This document shows, one piece after another, positions 1 to 8,113 of a stretch of DNA of 42,850 nucleotides. Source of the stretch: Promethearchaeota archaeon (lineage in GTDB: Archaea; Asgardarchaeota; Lokiarchaeia; Sigyniarchaeales; SOKP01); NCBI GenBank assembly GCA_013375475.1, contig JABXKD010000026.1:1-42850 (forward strand). The letters are read 5' to 3'. Within the stretch, counting starts at the first letter, position 1. Each line of letters starts with the position of its first letter. A program made the translations under genes and the position numbers. Below the pieces are notes generated by a model. That model ran no database searches. It had not been told where the DNA came from and saw only the letters and a program-made list of their open reading frames with translations.

Positions 1-77
1 CTAATATAACTAAAGCTGCTTGATATTTTTCATTTCTCATTAATTCTTGAGCGTCGTTTAAATCTTTTACAAAATCG
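1..77. repeat. Exact 77-bp direct repeat, copy 1 (truncated copy of a downstream gene)
   Basis: Bases 1-77 are identical to 739-815, and similarity ends within a few bases after that. The second copy lies inside the 5' part of the minus-strand gene at 449-826, so this copy is an orphan fragment of that gene (about 25 codons, minus strand) with no remaining gene around it. It sits at the very first base of the window, as expected for an assembly edge artefact or chimeric read, although a real partial duplication cannot be excluded. Confidence 0.9.
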
Positions 78-92
78 GTAGTTGATCCAAAT

Positions 93-386
93 TTGATTGT
101 TAATTTTATTCTTTGGTATCCATCTTCAAAAGCAAGAGAACTTGTAGAACTTGTGAAAAATATGGGTAAACCACCATCTTATGTAAAAAAATGGTTAACT
201 TTCCAAACAGGTGAAGGAAAAAAAGGTATAAAACATTATAATATTATATATACTGAAAAAGGACATGGAGATGATGCCGTTGTTGAGATCTCAAAAATGT
301 TCAGACCTTTTTTAGACCATGAAAGTGTAGAAGGGAAATTTGAAGTCCTTGTCAGTGCTAGAGATGCTTTAAAGATTTTAGGCTAA
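93..386 (+). CDS. Small conserved-looking hypothetical protein, 5' end uncertain
   Basis: This is a 97-residue soluble protein with no membrane segment. It begins beta-strand-like (IVNFILWYP), then SSKARELVELVKNM, and ends with a second alternating block (KFEVLVSARDALKIL). The layout looks like a small alpha/beta dimeric-barrel-type protein, but I do not recognise the family. The start used is TTG at 93, because no ATG or GTG lies between it and the in-frame stop at 48-50. The reading frame is open back to base 51, but that stretch is the repeat shared with 739-815, so the natural start codon may have been lost at the repeat junction. The product may therefore be slightly truncated at its N-terminus. 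No function is proposed. Confidence 0.55.
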   Translation: MIVNFILWYPSSKARELVELVKNMGKPPSYVKKWLTFQTGEGKKGIKHYNIIYTEKGHGDDAVVEISKMFRPFLDHESVEGKFEVLVSARDALKILG

Positions 387-448
387 AAATTTATTATATC
401 TTTAAAAATTTTTTTTACTATAGCTGTTCCTGTGGAGTTTGATACAGC

Positions 449-826
449 TCAAAAGACTATCTTGTTTCCTTCTATCTTGCACTCTATCAATGACCTGAGG
501 ATAAGAATTTCAACTTCTCTTCTTAAAATTTGCATGTCTATTTCTACTTTTTCTTTCTTTTTTACAAATTCTTTTAAATCAAGAAAGGATATCGATTTTT
601 GTTCTTGAGAAATGATCTTAATAGCCCTTAAAACTTTTTGTTGATTGTAAAGCGACTGTGAATTTGAAATCAATTGATAGAGTTTATGGGTGAGATTATA
701 ATCAAAATCTCCTACTTTATCAGCTTCTTTCAATCTACCTAATATAACTAAAGCTGCTTGATATTTTTCATTTCTCATTAATTCTTGAGCGTCGTTTAAA
801 TCTTTTACAAAATCGTTAGTGTCCAT
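449..826 (-). CDS. Hypothetical helical protein with possible C-terminal winged helix
   Basis: About 125 residues from ATG at 826; a GTG four codons upstream (838) is an alternative start. Residues 1-75 are predicted helical with repeat-like pairs (NDAQELMRNEKYQAALVILG). Residues 78-125 follow a helix-helix-helix-strand plan (ISFLDLKEFV, then VEILILRSLIECKIEGNKIVF) reminiscent of the winged-helix half of PCI domains in proteasome-lid and eIF3-type subunits. That likeness is an impression, not a match. The gene has no signal peptide or membrane segment. It contains the second copy (739-815) of the 77-bp repeat found at the window start. Function is unknown. Confidence 0.65.
   Translation of the reverse strand: MDTNDFVKDLNDAQELMRNEKYQAALVILGRLKEADKVGDFDYNLTHKLYQLISNSQSLYNQQKVLRAIKIISQEQKSISFLDLKEFVKKKEKVEIDMQILRREVEILILRSLIECKIEGNKIVF
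739..815. repeat. Exact 77-bp direct repeat, copy 2 (inside CDS 449-826)
   Basis: Identical to bases 1-77. This copy is embedded in an intact reading frame, so it is the parental copy. Confidence 0.9.
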
Positions 827-1058
827 TATATTATACACTATTCAATTTATTCTTTCTTTGGGATTATCTAAAGATCTGAGAAATAAGAGTTTTTAGGTTA
901 ATTTTAATAAATTGAACCATCGTCATTTTTTTTATAGAAAATTTCATGAAATTGTTATTTAGAATTAAACGTTTGGTGAGGAACATTCATATTTTAAAGC
1001 GCTGGGTTTTATATAGATTAAACAATTTAATTATATTAAGATTAAAAAATTACTATAA

Positions 1059-1298
1059 ATGATTAAAATGGTTGATAAAGAAAAAGTTAAGGAAGTTCTA
1101 GAAAAAATTCGACCCCAACTTCAAATGGACGGCGGCGATGTTGAATTAGTGGACATTACAGACGATGGTATTGTTAAAGTAAGATTACAAGGTCACTGCG
1201 CTGGATGTGCACATGCACAACAAACCCTACAATTTGGAATCGAACGAGCTATCAAACAATTCGTACCTGAAGTTATTCGGGTAGAAAATGTCGCTTAA
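1059..1298 (+). CDS. NifU C-terminal-domain Fe-S scaffold protein
   Basis: This 79-residue protein consists only of the NifU C-terminal (Nfu) domain, which carries [4Fe-4S] clusters and passes them to apo-enzymes in the cytosol. Diagnostic features are the N-terminal helix EKVKEVLEKIRPQLQMDGGDVEL, here cited by its key DGGDVEL strand at residues 24-30, and the cluster motif C47-AG-C50 followed by AHAQQTL. A second ATG at 1068 (MVDKEK) is an equally good start. It is monocistronic, with T-rich DNA downstream. A cluster-delivery protein fits a genome segment that encodes ten radical SAM enzymes, but no direct link is visible. Confidence 0.9.
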   Translation: MIKMVDKEKVKEVLEKIRPQLQMDGGDVELVDITDDGIVKVRLQGHCAGCAHAQQTLQFGIERAIKQFVPEVIRVENVA

Positions 1299-1337
1299 AC
1301 CAATAGCACTAAAATAATAGGAAAATCTTATGGGATA

Positions 1338-1358
1338 TTTTTTTTCACTATTTTTTTT
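1338..1358 (+). terminator. T-tract terminator after the NifU-like gene
   Basis: Two runs of eight T (1338-1345 and 1351-1358) lie 40-60 bases past the stop codon in the convergent spacer. Such tracts are the usual archaeal intrinsic terminator. No hairpin is needed or evident. Confidence 0.45.
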
Positions 1359-1385
1359 AATTGTACTTTATTTTGTTAGTTGGAT

Positions 1386-2222
1386 TTAGGGAAGTCCAGC
1401 CCCAGGAATATCGACTTCAACGAATTCAATCCTACCAGCGTCTCTTGTATCCTTTGATGTTGCTACAAAAAGAGTTTTGCGATCCGGACCACCTAGCATG
1501 CAAGCGTAGGCGTCATTTTCTACTTTTACTACATGCGTAATCTGACCTCCCTCTAGAACACGGACAACTTTTCCACTTCCGGGTGCAGCAACCCACACGC
1601 CTCCTTCTGCGTCTAAACAAATACCATCCGGAGCCAAAGATTTAAGGTTAGCCCAAACTCTACGGTTTGAAAGCGAACCTTCATCCGAAATATCAAATGC
1701 CGTCAATCGAGCAGCATAAGTTTCAGCTATTATGAGAGTCTTATCGTCTGGAGTAATGACAGTTCCATTTGGAAAAGCCATTTTATTAGCTACGACTCTC
1801 GCTTCACCATTCGGATTTACGAGTATGAGTTTAGTTGGTTTAAAAGGTTCTCCATTAACATAATCGAATCCAAAATTTCCGATATATGCTCGTCCTTTTT
1901 TATCTACTACCATATCGTTGCTCCAAACTATCCCGAACTTATTTAAATCTGCAACAATGTTAACTCCGCTAGTATCAAGTCTCAATAAGCAGTTATCTAC
2001 CATTGAAACTACCAATAATCTGTTGTCAGGAAGCCAACCTAGACCGGAAACTGAGGTATTTCTTTCGAGTATTGTCTCCTTATATCCATTTAAATCAACT
2101 GTGAATACTTTACATGATACCATGTCAGCAAACCATAGCTTACCGTCGTGCCATCTTGGACTTTCGGGGAATAACAGTCCTTCAAGTAATACTTCTGTTC
2201 GAAGAGTTATTGTTTTACTCAT
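1386..2222 (-). CDS. SMP-30/gluconolactonase/LRE-family beta-propeller protein
   Basis: A 278-residue six-bladed beta-propeller, most likely a metal-dependent lactonase acting on sugar lactones or similar esters. The expected divalent-metal ligands are all present: E20 in LLFPESPRWHDGKLWFAD, N102 in WSNDMVVD, N152 in FPNGT, and D199 in APDGICLD. They match E18, N103, N154 and D204 of human SMP30. Length is normal for the family. No signal peptide is seen, so it should be cytosolic. Neighbours give no pathway. Substrate cannot be inferred because the family ranges from gluconolactonase to phosphotriesterase-like activities. The ATG at 2222 is the only sensible start. Confidence 0.88.
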   Translation of the reverse strand: MSKTITLRTEVLLEGLLFPESPRWHDGKLWFADMVSCKVFTVDLNGYKETILERNTSVSGLGWLPDNRLLVVSMVDNCLLRLDTSGVNIVADLNKFGIVWSNDMVVDKKGRAYIGNFGFDYVNGEPFKPTKLILVNPNGEARVVANKMAFPNGTVITPDDKTLIIAETYAARLTAFDISDEGSLSNRRVWANLKSLAPDGICLDAEGGVWVAAPGSGKVVRVLEGGQITHVVKVENDAYACMLGGPDRKTLFVATSKDTRDAGRIEFVEVDIPGAGLP

Positions 2223-2365
2223 AATTTGTATATTGAAACTTAGTTATTAAAATCACTTTTTGAGGGTAAAGAGAGTAGTTTGTTATATGTATTATAATCA
2301 AAAAGTTAATTATGTTATCTTAATTATTACTCAATTAATAAACGTATGAAATTATTGAAAATAAA

Positions 2366-3634
2366 ATGAACGAAACCGAGAAAGAAAATAGCGATAACTC
2401 TGAAGGAATTGAAGAATCAGAAAAGAAGTCAAGACGCCTTAGACCTACCAGAAAAACACAGAGCCAAGTATTACAACAAGCGTTAAATATTCAGCCAGAT
2501 GATCTTAAAAACATTGAAGATAAATTAGCAGTAGTTAAATTCTTAGATTATATAACAGAAGAACCTTTAGATTTTGCATTTAAAGATCGAGCTATAGGCC
2601 AATATAAGGAAAAGATAAAGGAAAGAATGGATAAATTTGCTTCTACCGGGGAAGAAGACAAACTCATTAAAAAAGGATTTGAAGATAAGAAAATTCTTGA
2701 AGCAGTTGAAAGGATAAAAACCAGAACTGAAGAGATAGCGATTAGTAAAGGAATGAATAAGTCAGTAGAAAAAAAGTTCCGAAATCTAAATTTTATTATG
2801 ACAGGCGCTTTAGTAGGTGTTTTTATAGTATTTATTATCCTTCAAGTTACAGGAATAATAACTGACACATCGTTTATGCTACCCTTTTTATGTGTTTTAT
2901 GTATTATCCCTCAATTTCTAAGGAGCTCCGTTACTAAAAAATGGTATCGATTTAAAGAAGAAAATCGAAATGAAGTTTATACTATAAATCGAGAGGACAT
3001 TTTGGTTATAAAGAGCTATGTGAGTGAAGTTTTAGCTAATGTTAGATCAAATCTTATAGAACTAAAGGTGCCTTTGGAATTAATTAAGTTCTCTCTCTTC
3101 CATAGAGATTATGAGGATTTTAATGTAATTAACCAGAGGCAAATGAAAGGTTTAACAGAATATTTTGTCACATTTGAATATCCAGAAGGTATCGAACCTT
3201 TCCCTATTCCTAAAACCTTACAGCAACAATACAACCAGCCTGTATTTGCAGAGAAGAAGAGAGATGAAACACCTGAGAAAAACTTCATCGTCTTAACCGA
3301 AATGAAGGGCAAAGATGGAATTATTACGAGTTTTCTTCCAAGTTTAAAGGATAATCTTGCTGAGAAAATCAACAAAATGTTAACTGATTCTGATTTTTCT
3401 GAACCAGATATCGAGTTCAGTAGCATTATACCTAATTATCCTACTGATACTGCGATTTATTGTGTTTGTGGGGAAATCGCGAAAATTGAAACTGTTCATG
3501 TATGCGAATGGAAAAATAAGTTCAAATTTTACTTATTTGTAGCGAAAGAATGCACCTGTGGCGAACAAATATATGCTATATCTTTAATGGATGAAGCTGA
3601 TATAATTCCTAAAGAGCTACAAGATATCTTTTAA
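2366..3634 (+). CDS. Unknown membrane protein with two TM helices and a C-terminal cysteine cluster
   Basis: A 422-residue protein I do not recognise. The N-terminus is highly charged and low in complexity (residues 1-35, acidic then basic). Residues 45-140 are helical and charged, probably coiled coil. Two adjacent hydrophobic helices (about 141-163 and 168-186) form a membrane hairpin, which places both flanking soluble parts on the same side. The C-terminal 60 residues contain C366-x-C368, C380, and C396-x-C398, each CxC followed by G, which looks like a zinc-ribbon-like site. The stop lies 12 bases from the end of the convergent gene at 3646. Function is not assigned. Confidence 0.75.
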   Translation: MNETEKENSDNSEGIEESEKKSRRLRPTRKTQSQVLQQALNIQPDDLKNIEDKLAVVKFLDYITEEPLDFAFKDRAIGQYKEKIKERMDKFASTGEEDKLIKKGFEDKKILEAVERIKTRTEEIAISKGMNKSVEKKFRNLNFIMTGALVGVFIVFIILQVTGIITDTSFMLPFLCVLCIIPQFLRSSVTKKWYRFKEENRNEVYTINREDILVIKSYVSEVLANVRSNLIELKVPLELIKFSLFHRDYEDFNVINQRQMKGLTEYFVTFEYPEGIEPFPIPKTLQQQYNQPVFAEKKRDETPEKNFIVLTEMKGKDGIITSFLPSLKDNLAEKINKMLTDSDFSEPDIEFSSIIPNYPTDTAIYCVCGEIAKIETVHVCEWKNKFKFYLFVAKECTCGEQIYAISLMDEADIIPKELQDIF

Positions 3635-3645
3635 GTTATTCTTAC

Positions 3646-5016
3646 TTACTTTTTTTTAATTTTTGAGTAGTAATCGTATAAAAGTCTATAACCGCGAACT
3701 GCGCGTTCTATTTCGTTTTCAAATACGGGAATTTTCAACTCTGTTGCGGACTTGGTAACTCGTTTTGCTCCTTCGCGCTCTGCTTGAATTAGAATGGTGA
3801 TTATTGGTTTATTTGGATAATTCTTAATAAGAGGAGAATAAATATTAAAATCAAATTCGATTTCAGTAAAAAACTCTAAGGCTAAAATTAATCCATCAAC
3901 AGCTTTATCCTTTAGCAAGATTTCTGATGCTGTGTTGTAGATACCACATATTTTAATTCCAACAAATTTTTCTGGAGGCCAATAATCTACGGGGTTCCCA
4001 AATTCACAAGTGGATCCTCCAACTTTATCTTCTATTATTTCTCTTGAAATTTCGCTAGGTTTGGCAAGCGCTAAATTTTGATTTCTCATTTCCTTTATAA
4101 TTAAATGAATTGCGCCTGAACTAGGTCCAATTATGCCTAAATTGATTCCTTTAGGTTCTGGACACCATAAAAATATTTTTGCAATTTCGAAAAGTTCAAT
4201 ATAATTTAACACAGCTATTCCACCGGCTTTCTTCAGTTCATTCTCTTGAACGTCGTCTTTTCCGACATAATAAAATAATATCGGTTTTTCGGAACTGACT
4301 TTCCGTACCGCTTCTATTAACTCTTTTGTAATGTCTCTGATAAACAGTGAAATAACTTTAGTAGTATCGTCGTGTAAGAAATATTCTAACACATCAGCTT
4401 CATTTATGTGGAACCCCCTACCTAAATGTATGACTTTCGATATTGGTAATCTTTGTGAAGGCGTCCACCAACCCATTGCTCCTGCTAACCCTCCAGATTG
4501 AGCTATAAAGCTTATTCCTTCCTTTACATCTTTGTTCCCTCGCATTATATGTTGTCGGACGGGAATTATCGAAGTTGTAAAGTTATCGCTAAAATTGATG
4601 ATACCCAACATCGAAGGGCCTAAATAAGTAATATTATATTTGATGCAAGTTTCGTGCAATTTAAGAGTTAAATCGTTAATATTGGTCCCTGGTTTTAATT
4701 CCGTTTGTATTGCAACATATTTAACACCAAGTTGACCTAATTTTTCGACAATTTCAAGAATATCGTTACCTAAAACGATTACAGCCAATTCTGGAATTTC
4801 AGGTAATTCTTCAAACGAATGGTACGATTTTACACCTAAAATATCGTTTGCATTAGGATTTAAAATGTAAAGCCTTCCCTTGTAAAAAATCTCTAACAAG
4901 TTTTTCAAGACGGTGAAGCTAAAAGAAAGAGCTTGTCGAGAAACTCCAATTATAAGAACGCTTTCTGGATTAAAAAACGCGTGCAAATCTTTCAAAGTAC
5001 TTCTTTCACCTTTCAT
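3646..5016 (-). CDS. NDP-forming acyl-CoA synthetase alpha-like protein lacking the catalytic His segment
   Basis: 456 residues with the domain order of the alpha subunit of archaeal ADP-forming acyl-CoA synthetases: CoA-binding Rossmann domain (about 8-140, with FFNPESVLIIGVS), then the succinyl-CoA ligase-like domain (165-250, with FIAQSGGLAGAMGWW and a LGRGFHINEADVLEYF region), then domain 5 (285-450). In active enzymes the second domain ends with an S-H-T-G loop carrying the phosphorylated histidine. Here the frame runs from YYVGKDDVQENEL straight into KKAGGIAVLNYIELF, so the histidine loop and its following helix (about 20 residues) appear deleted. The ATP-grasp beta part is also absent. 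It is probably a non-catalytic or CoA/acyl-CoA-sensing paralogue. Upstream spacing suggests its own promoter. Confidence 0.82.
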   Translation of the reverse strand: MKGERSTLKDLHAFFNPESVLIIGVSRQALSFSFTVLKNLLEIFYKGRLYILNPNANDILGVKSYHSFEELPEIPELAVIVLGNDILEIVEKLGQLGVKYVAIQTELKPGTNINDLTLKLHETCIKYNITYLGPSMLGIINFSDNFTTSIIPVRQHIMRGNKDVKEGISFIAQSGGLAGAMGWWTPSQRLPISKVIHLGRGFHINEADVLEYFLHDDTTKVISLFIRDITKELIEAVRKVSSEKPILFYYVGKDDVQENELKKAGGIAVLNYIELFEIAKIFLWCPEPKGINLGIIGPSSGAIHLIIKEMRNQNLALAKPSEISREIIEDKVGGSTCEFGNPVDYWPPEKFVGIKICGIYNTASEILLKDKAVDGLILALEFFTEIEFDFNIYSPLIKNYPNKPIITILIQAEREGAKRVTKSATELKIPVFENEIERAVRGYRLLYDYYSKIKKK

Positions 5017-5079
5017 GCATTTCTTATAATAAATAGGAGAGATATACTCGTTAAAAATTTGATGTTTATTTTTTAAATT

Positions 5080-6090
5080 TTAGCGCTTTTTCTTGAGAGC
5101 GTAAGCTTCTAAAACAAATTCTACTGCTTTTTTTCCATCAGTAAAGCTAGGATTTGCTTGTTTTTTAGTTAGAACACAATGTATAAAGTGATCAATCAAC
5201 TTGTTTTGAGCAGATTCATAAATCGGTTTAAATGCTAACAACTCTTCAACGGATGTATTACTTTTCAAGTTCTTTGGACCAAACGAGATAGGATTCCCTC
5301 CATTTAAATCCACTTTTATGAAACCCTTAGTTCCAAAGAGATCTATCGTTTCTGAGGGTTCATTACAATAGGAAACGCTGATAAGCCCTAACGCGTCATT
5401 CTTAAATCGAAAAAGAACATTACAATTATCCTCGTCTTCCATATTTATACAAGAGGAATTAGCATTTATTCCGTCAACATAGTCGTAATCTCCTAATAAA
5501 AATCGTAGTATATCAATACAGTGCACCCCAAGATCTAACAACACCCCTCCACCTGCTTTATTGGAATCAAAAAACCATTTTTCTTCAGAAATAGCGTTCC
5601 ACGATTTATAAGGTCCAAAATGACTAAAGTAATACCTTGCTAAAGTGATTTTACCAAGAATTCCATCCTCTATAACAGCTTTTAATAACCTAAAAAACGG
5701 ATTGTATCGCTTCTGGAACGAAGTAAAAAAAATTAAATCCTTAGAGGTTAGTTTCGATTCAATTTGATGTAATTCTTCTCTTGAAATTGCTATGGGTTTC
5801 TCACATATTATGTGGCAATTTCTCTCGAGAGCTTTCAATATTATTGGAGCGTGTAAATAATTAGGAGTACAAATGCTAACAACATCTAATTCTTCGTTAT
5901 CGAGCATTTTTTCCCAGCTATCAATACCAACATACACTTTTGGGACATTAAACTTCTCAGATGCAGCTTTCGCATGCTCTTCGGTTCTGGATGCGATTGC
6001 TACTAATTGGCAATTTGGATTTTTCGAAAATCCCTCAAGGTGTATAGTCCCAAAAGCGCCTGCTCCCATTAATCCTATCTTTAAAGTCAT
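5080..6090 (-). CDS. Gfo/Idh/MocA-family NAD(P)-dependent oxidoreductase
   Basis: 336 residues, the usual length. The N-terminal Rossmann fold has the dinucleotide loop G9-A-G-A-F-G14, and the family signature E97-K-P closes the domain. The substrate domain carries GGG-V-LLDLG-V-H190-C-I-D193, where the family has its substrate-binding Asp and His. Such enzymes oxidise or reduce a hydroxyl/keto group of a sugar, inositol or nucleotide sugar in the cytosol. The substrate cannot be read from the sequence. It is monocistronic and lies between the acyl-CoA synthetase-like gene and rpl10e, with no sugar-pathway neighbour nearby. Confidence 0.9.
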   Translation of the reverse strand: MTLKIGLMGAGAFGTIHLEGFSKNPNCQLVAIASRTEEHAKAASEKFNVPKVYVGIDSWEKMLDNEELDVVSICTPNYLHAPIILKALERNCHIICEKPIAISREELHQIESKLTSKDLIFFTSFQKRYNPFFRLLKAVIEDGILGKITLARYYFSHFGPYKSWNAISEEKWFFDSNKAGGGVLLDLGVHCIDILRFLLGDYDYVDGINANSSCINMEDEDNCNVLFRFKNDALGLISVSYCNEPSETIDLFGTKGFIKVDLNGGNPISFGPKNLKSNTSVEELLAFKPIYESAQNKLIDHFIHCVLTKKQANPSFTDGKKAVEFVLEAYALKKKR

Positions 6091-6188
6091 AATCTTAATA
6101 TATCATAATCTTAGAATTTTATAATATCTTTGGAGATTGAGGAATAAGATACTAAAAATAGATAGATAAAAGATAATTTTAGAGCAAT

Positions 6189-6815
6189 TCACGCAACGAC
6201 AAACTCAAACAGTGGAATTTCTCTTCGTTTTTTATCGTTATAAAGAGGTAATCCGGATTGTTTAAATAATTCAGGGGTTTTATACTTAATGACTACTATA
6301 GAACAGTGACTCGAGATTTTCATAGAAGCAATCCTTAATCTATCTCTAACGACAGGTAAATTCTTCAAACTAGTTCCAACATCACAAACGATCGATCCTG
6401 CTCGCACCCGCGCACAGACTCCAGTTGATCTACCAAAGGAATTCCTCATTCCTGATTGTACACGATCAGCTCCTGCAAACGCTAACATTCTATTTTCCCG
6501 ATATTTTTGGAAAGGTTTTGGTCTTACTCGAAAACGATAATTCGTCCTACCTAATTTATTTTGTAATGAACTGTTTATTGTTATACGAATTGCTTCAAGC
6601 GTATTAGATGATATTTGAATTTGGTTATCAACCTTTAAACCGATCACCAATTCCCAATCTTCCCAAGGTACATCCTTGTTTCCACCCCAGAAGCGTACTA
6701 TTTTACTTTGAGCCCCTCCACGAGCATATTCTCTCCTATGATTAGCACTACGCTTATGCTGATAAGGTCTTCTGTTCCACTTAGAATAACAGTGCCACGG
6801 TCTTTTATGAGCCAT
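6189..6815 (-). CDS. rpl10e: Large-subunit ribosomal protein L10e (uL16)
   Basis: 208 residues, the archaeal/eukaryotic form of uL16, which lies by the peptidyl-transferase centre and contacts tRNA. Recognisable blocks are MAHKRPWHCYSKWNRRPY at the N-terminus, RENRMLAFAGADRVQSGMR around residues 108-126, and the FGRSTGVCARV loop after it. Two departures from the common archaeal form are visible. There is an insert of basic residues after the first block (HKRSANHRREYARGG). There is also a C-terminal tail of about 30 residues past the last core strand (after SIVVIK); most archaeal homologues end there, while eukaryotic RPL10 continues. The gene stands alone, not in a ribosomal operon. This is the best evidence that the host is an archaeon. 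Confidence 0.95.
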   Translation of the reverse strand: MAHKRPWHCYSKWNRRPYQHKRSANHRREYARGGAQSKIVRFWGGNKDVPWEDWELVIGLKVDNQIQISSNTLEAIRITINSSLQNKLGRTNYRFRVRPKPFQKYRENRMLAFAGADRVQSGMRNSFGRSTGVCARVRAGSIVCDVGTSLKNLPVVRDRLRIASMKISSHCSIVVIKYKTPELFKQSGLPLYNDKKRREIPLFEFVVA

Positions 6816-6949
6816 ATTTGAATCACTTTTTTAACTTTCCATTTACATTCAATAAGAAATAAAATTATAAATGGTTATTAAATTCAAACTATGAAGAATA
6901 GTTAAAAAATTTTATTAAAATTACCATTTTAACAACAAAAAGCGAGATT

Positions 6950-8086
6950 ATGCTCGATAAGTATACTGCTTTTGTAAAGAAAACTGAGATATTGTGTAAG
7001 GGATTATATTTAGACGAAAATTTAATTAATCACTATAGAAACCAAGGGATCGAGATATCGTACGGCCGTAAAGGAGGTGCGGGACCATTAGGAGGGAGAT
7101 ACTTTCTTTTTGAAAACCACGCGATAGTCAACGCGGCTCTTTGGAACGACCCTCAAAAGTCAGACTTTGTAGTAAAAGAAAATATTGATGGATATTTTAA
7201 GATTTACGATAACCAAAATAAAATTGAGCATAGTAAACTGAAATTGGTCCAAAACCCAAATTATTACAGTCCTGAATACAAAACTACCGATGGTATTCCA
7301 ATGAAAAAAATTGCTTTGGTCCACGGAATAGACTGCTTATCAAGTACTATTTATCAAAAATGTGTGTATCAGGGATGCGGTGAAGGATGTAAATTTTGCG
7401 GTATCGAGTTAAGTTTAGAGAACGATTCTACTATAGAAGAGAAGAATCATACCCAGATGACTGAAGTAATTGCTGCTGCGAAAAAAGAAGGGAGATGTAG
7501 CCATATGACTCTTACGAGTGGCACAGATGAGTCAATTGATAAAGGTGCGAATCGCTACATTGAACTATTAAAAGGAGTAAAAAATAAATACCCTAACCTT
7601 CCTTTACATATACAAATCGAGCCATTAGAGGATCTATCTTATATAAACGAGTTAAAAGATGCTGGCGCGGATACCATAGGAATTCATCTTGAAGTTCTCG
7701 ATCAACACATACGAGAGATAATTACTCCCGGTAAATCTCGTATGCCATATGATTTATATGTAAAAAATTGGGAACGCGCACTTGAAGTCTTCGGTAAAAA
7801 TCAAGTTTCTTCTTATGTTTTGACGGGTTTTGGCGAAAGTCCTGATGATTTTATCTTAGGGACCGAAAAGGTAATTTCTTTAGGAGTGATACCATTTATT
7901 ACACCAGTGCGTTCTATTCCAGGAAGAAAAGATCTACCTACTACAAATCCTAACGTAATGGTAGAGATTTATAGTAAAGCAGCTAAACTAATGAAGGAAT
8001 ACGGAGTAAATCCTTTGAAAAGTAAAGCTGGATGTGTGAGATGTGGTGGTTGTTCATCAATTAATGATGCGTATAAAAGTATATAA
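6950..8086 (+). CDS. Radical SAM protein of the MSMEG_0568 type
   Basis: 378 residues. The [4Fe-4S]/SAM motif is C143-GEG-C147-KF-C150. Family hallmarks on each side are the GGAGPLGG loop (42-49), the DGIPMKKIALVHGIDCLSST stretch before the cysteines, and SHMTLTSGTDES plus LHIQIEPLE after them. This architecture matches radical SAM proteins of the MSMEG_0568 family, which in bacteria sit in clusters with a Nit6803-like nitrilase, a GNAT protein and a flavoprotein. None of those partners is in this window. The C-terminus has a further C362-VR-C365-GG-C368, which could bind a second cluster. Reaction unknown. The start ATG follows GCGAGA, a plausible ribosome-binding sequence. Confidence 0.85.
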   Translation: MLDKYTAFVKKTEILCKGLYLDENLINHYRNQGIEISYGRKGGAGPLGGRYFLFENHAIVNAALWNDPQKSDFVVKENIDGYFKIYDNQNKIEHSKLKLVQNPNYYSPEYKTTDGIPMKKIALVHGIDCLSSTIYQKCVYQGCGEGCKFCGIELSLENDSTIEEKNHTQMTEVIAAAKKEGRCSHMTLTSGTDESIDKGANRYIELLKGVKNKYPNLPLHIQIEPLEDLSYINELKDAGADTIGIHLEVLDQHIREIITPGKSRMPYDLYVKNWERALEVFGKNQVSSYVLTGFGESPDDFILGTEKVISLGVIPFITPVRSIPGRKDLPTTNPNVMVEIYSKAAKLMKEYGVNPLKSKAGCVRCGGCSSINDAYKSI

Positions 8087-8092
8087 TATGTT

Positions 8093-8103
8093 AAAAAAAA
8101 AAA
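8093..8103 (-). terminator. T11 terminator for the zinc-ribbon membrane protein
   Basis: A run of eleven A on the plus strand reads as T11 on the minus strand, just past the stop of the gene ending at 8114. It also ends the convergent spacer with the radical SAM gene. Confidence 0.45.
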
Positions 8104-8113
8104 TCAAAAAAAT

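Noticed and set aside
839..1058. Possible tRNA or small RNA in the spacer
   Set aside because: No cloverleaf, no T-loop consensus; only AT-rich DNA with a probable promoter for the NifU-like gene.
1918..2250. 110-residue plus-strand reading frame
   Set aside because: Antisense shadow of the SMP-30-like gene; low complexity and no family features.
3646..5016. Active ADP-forming acetyl-CoA synthetase
   Set aside because: The catalytic histidine segment is missing and no beta (ATP-grasp) gene is adjacent.
5873..6124. 83-residue plus-strand reading frame
   Set aside because: Shadow of the Gfo/Idh/MocA gene on the opposite strand.
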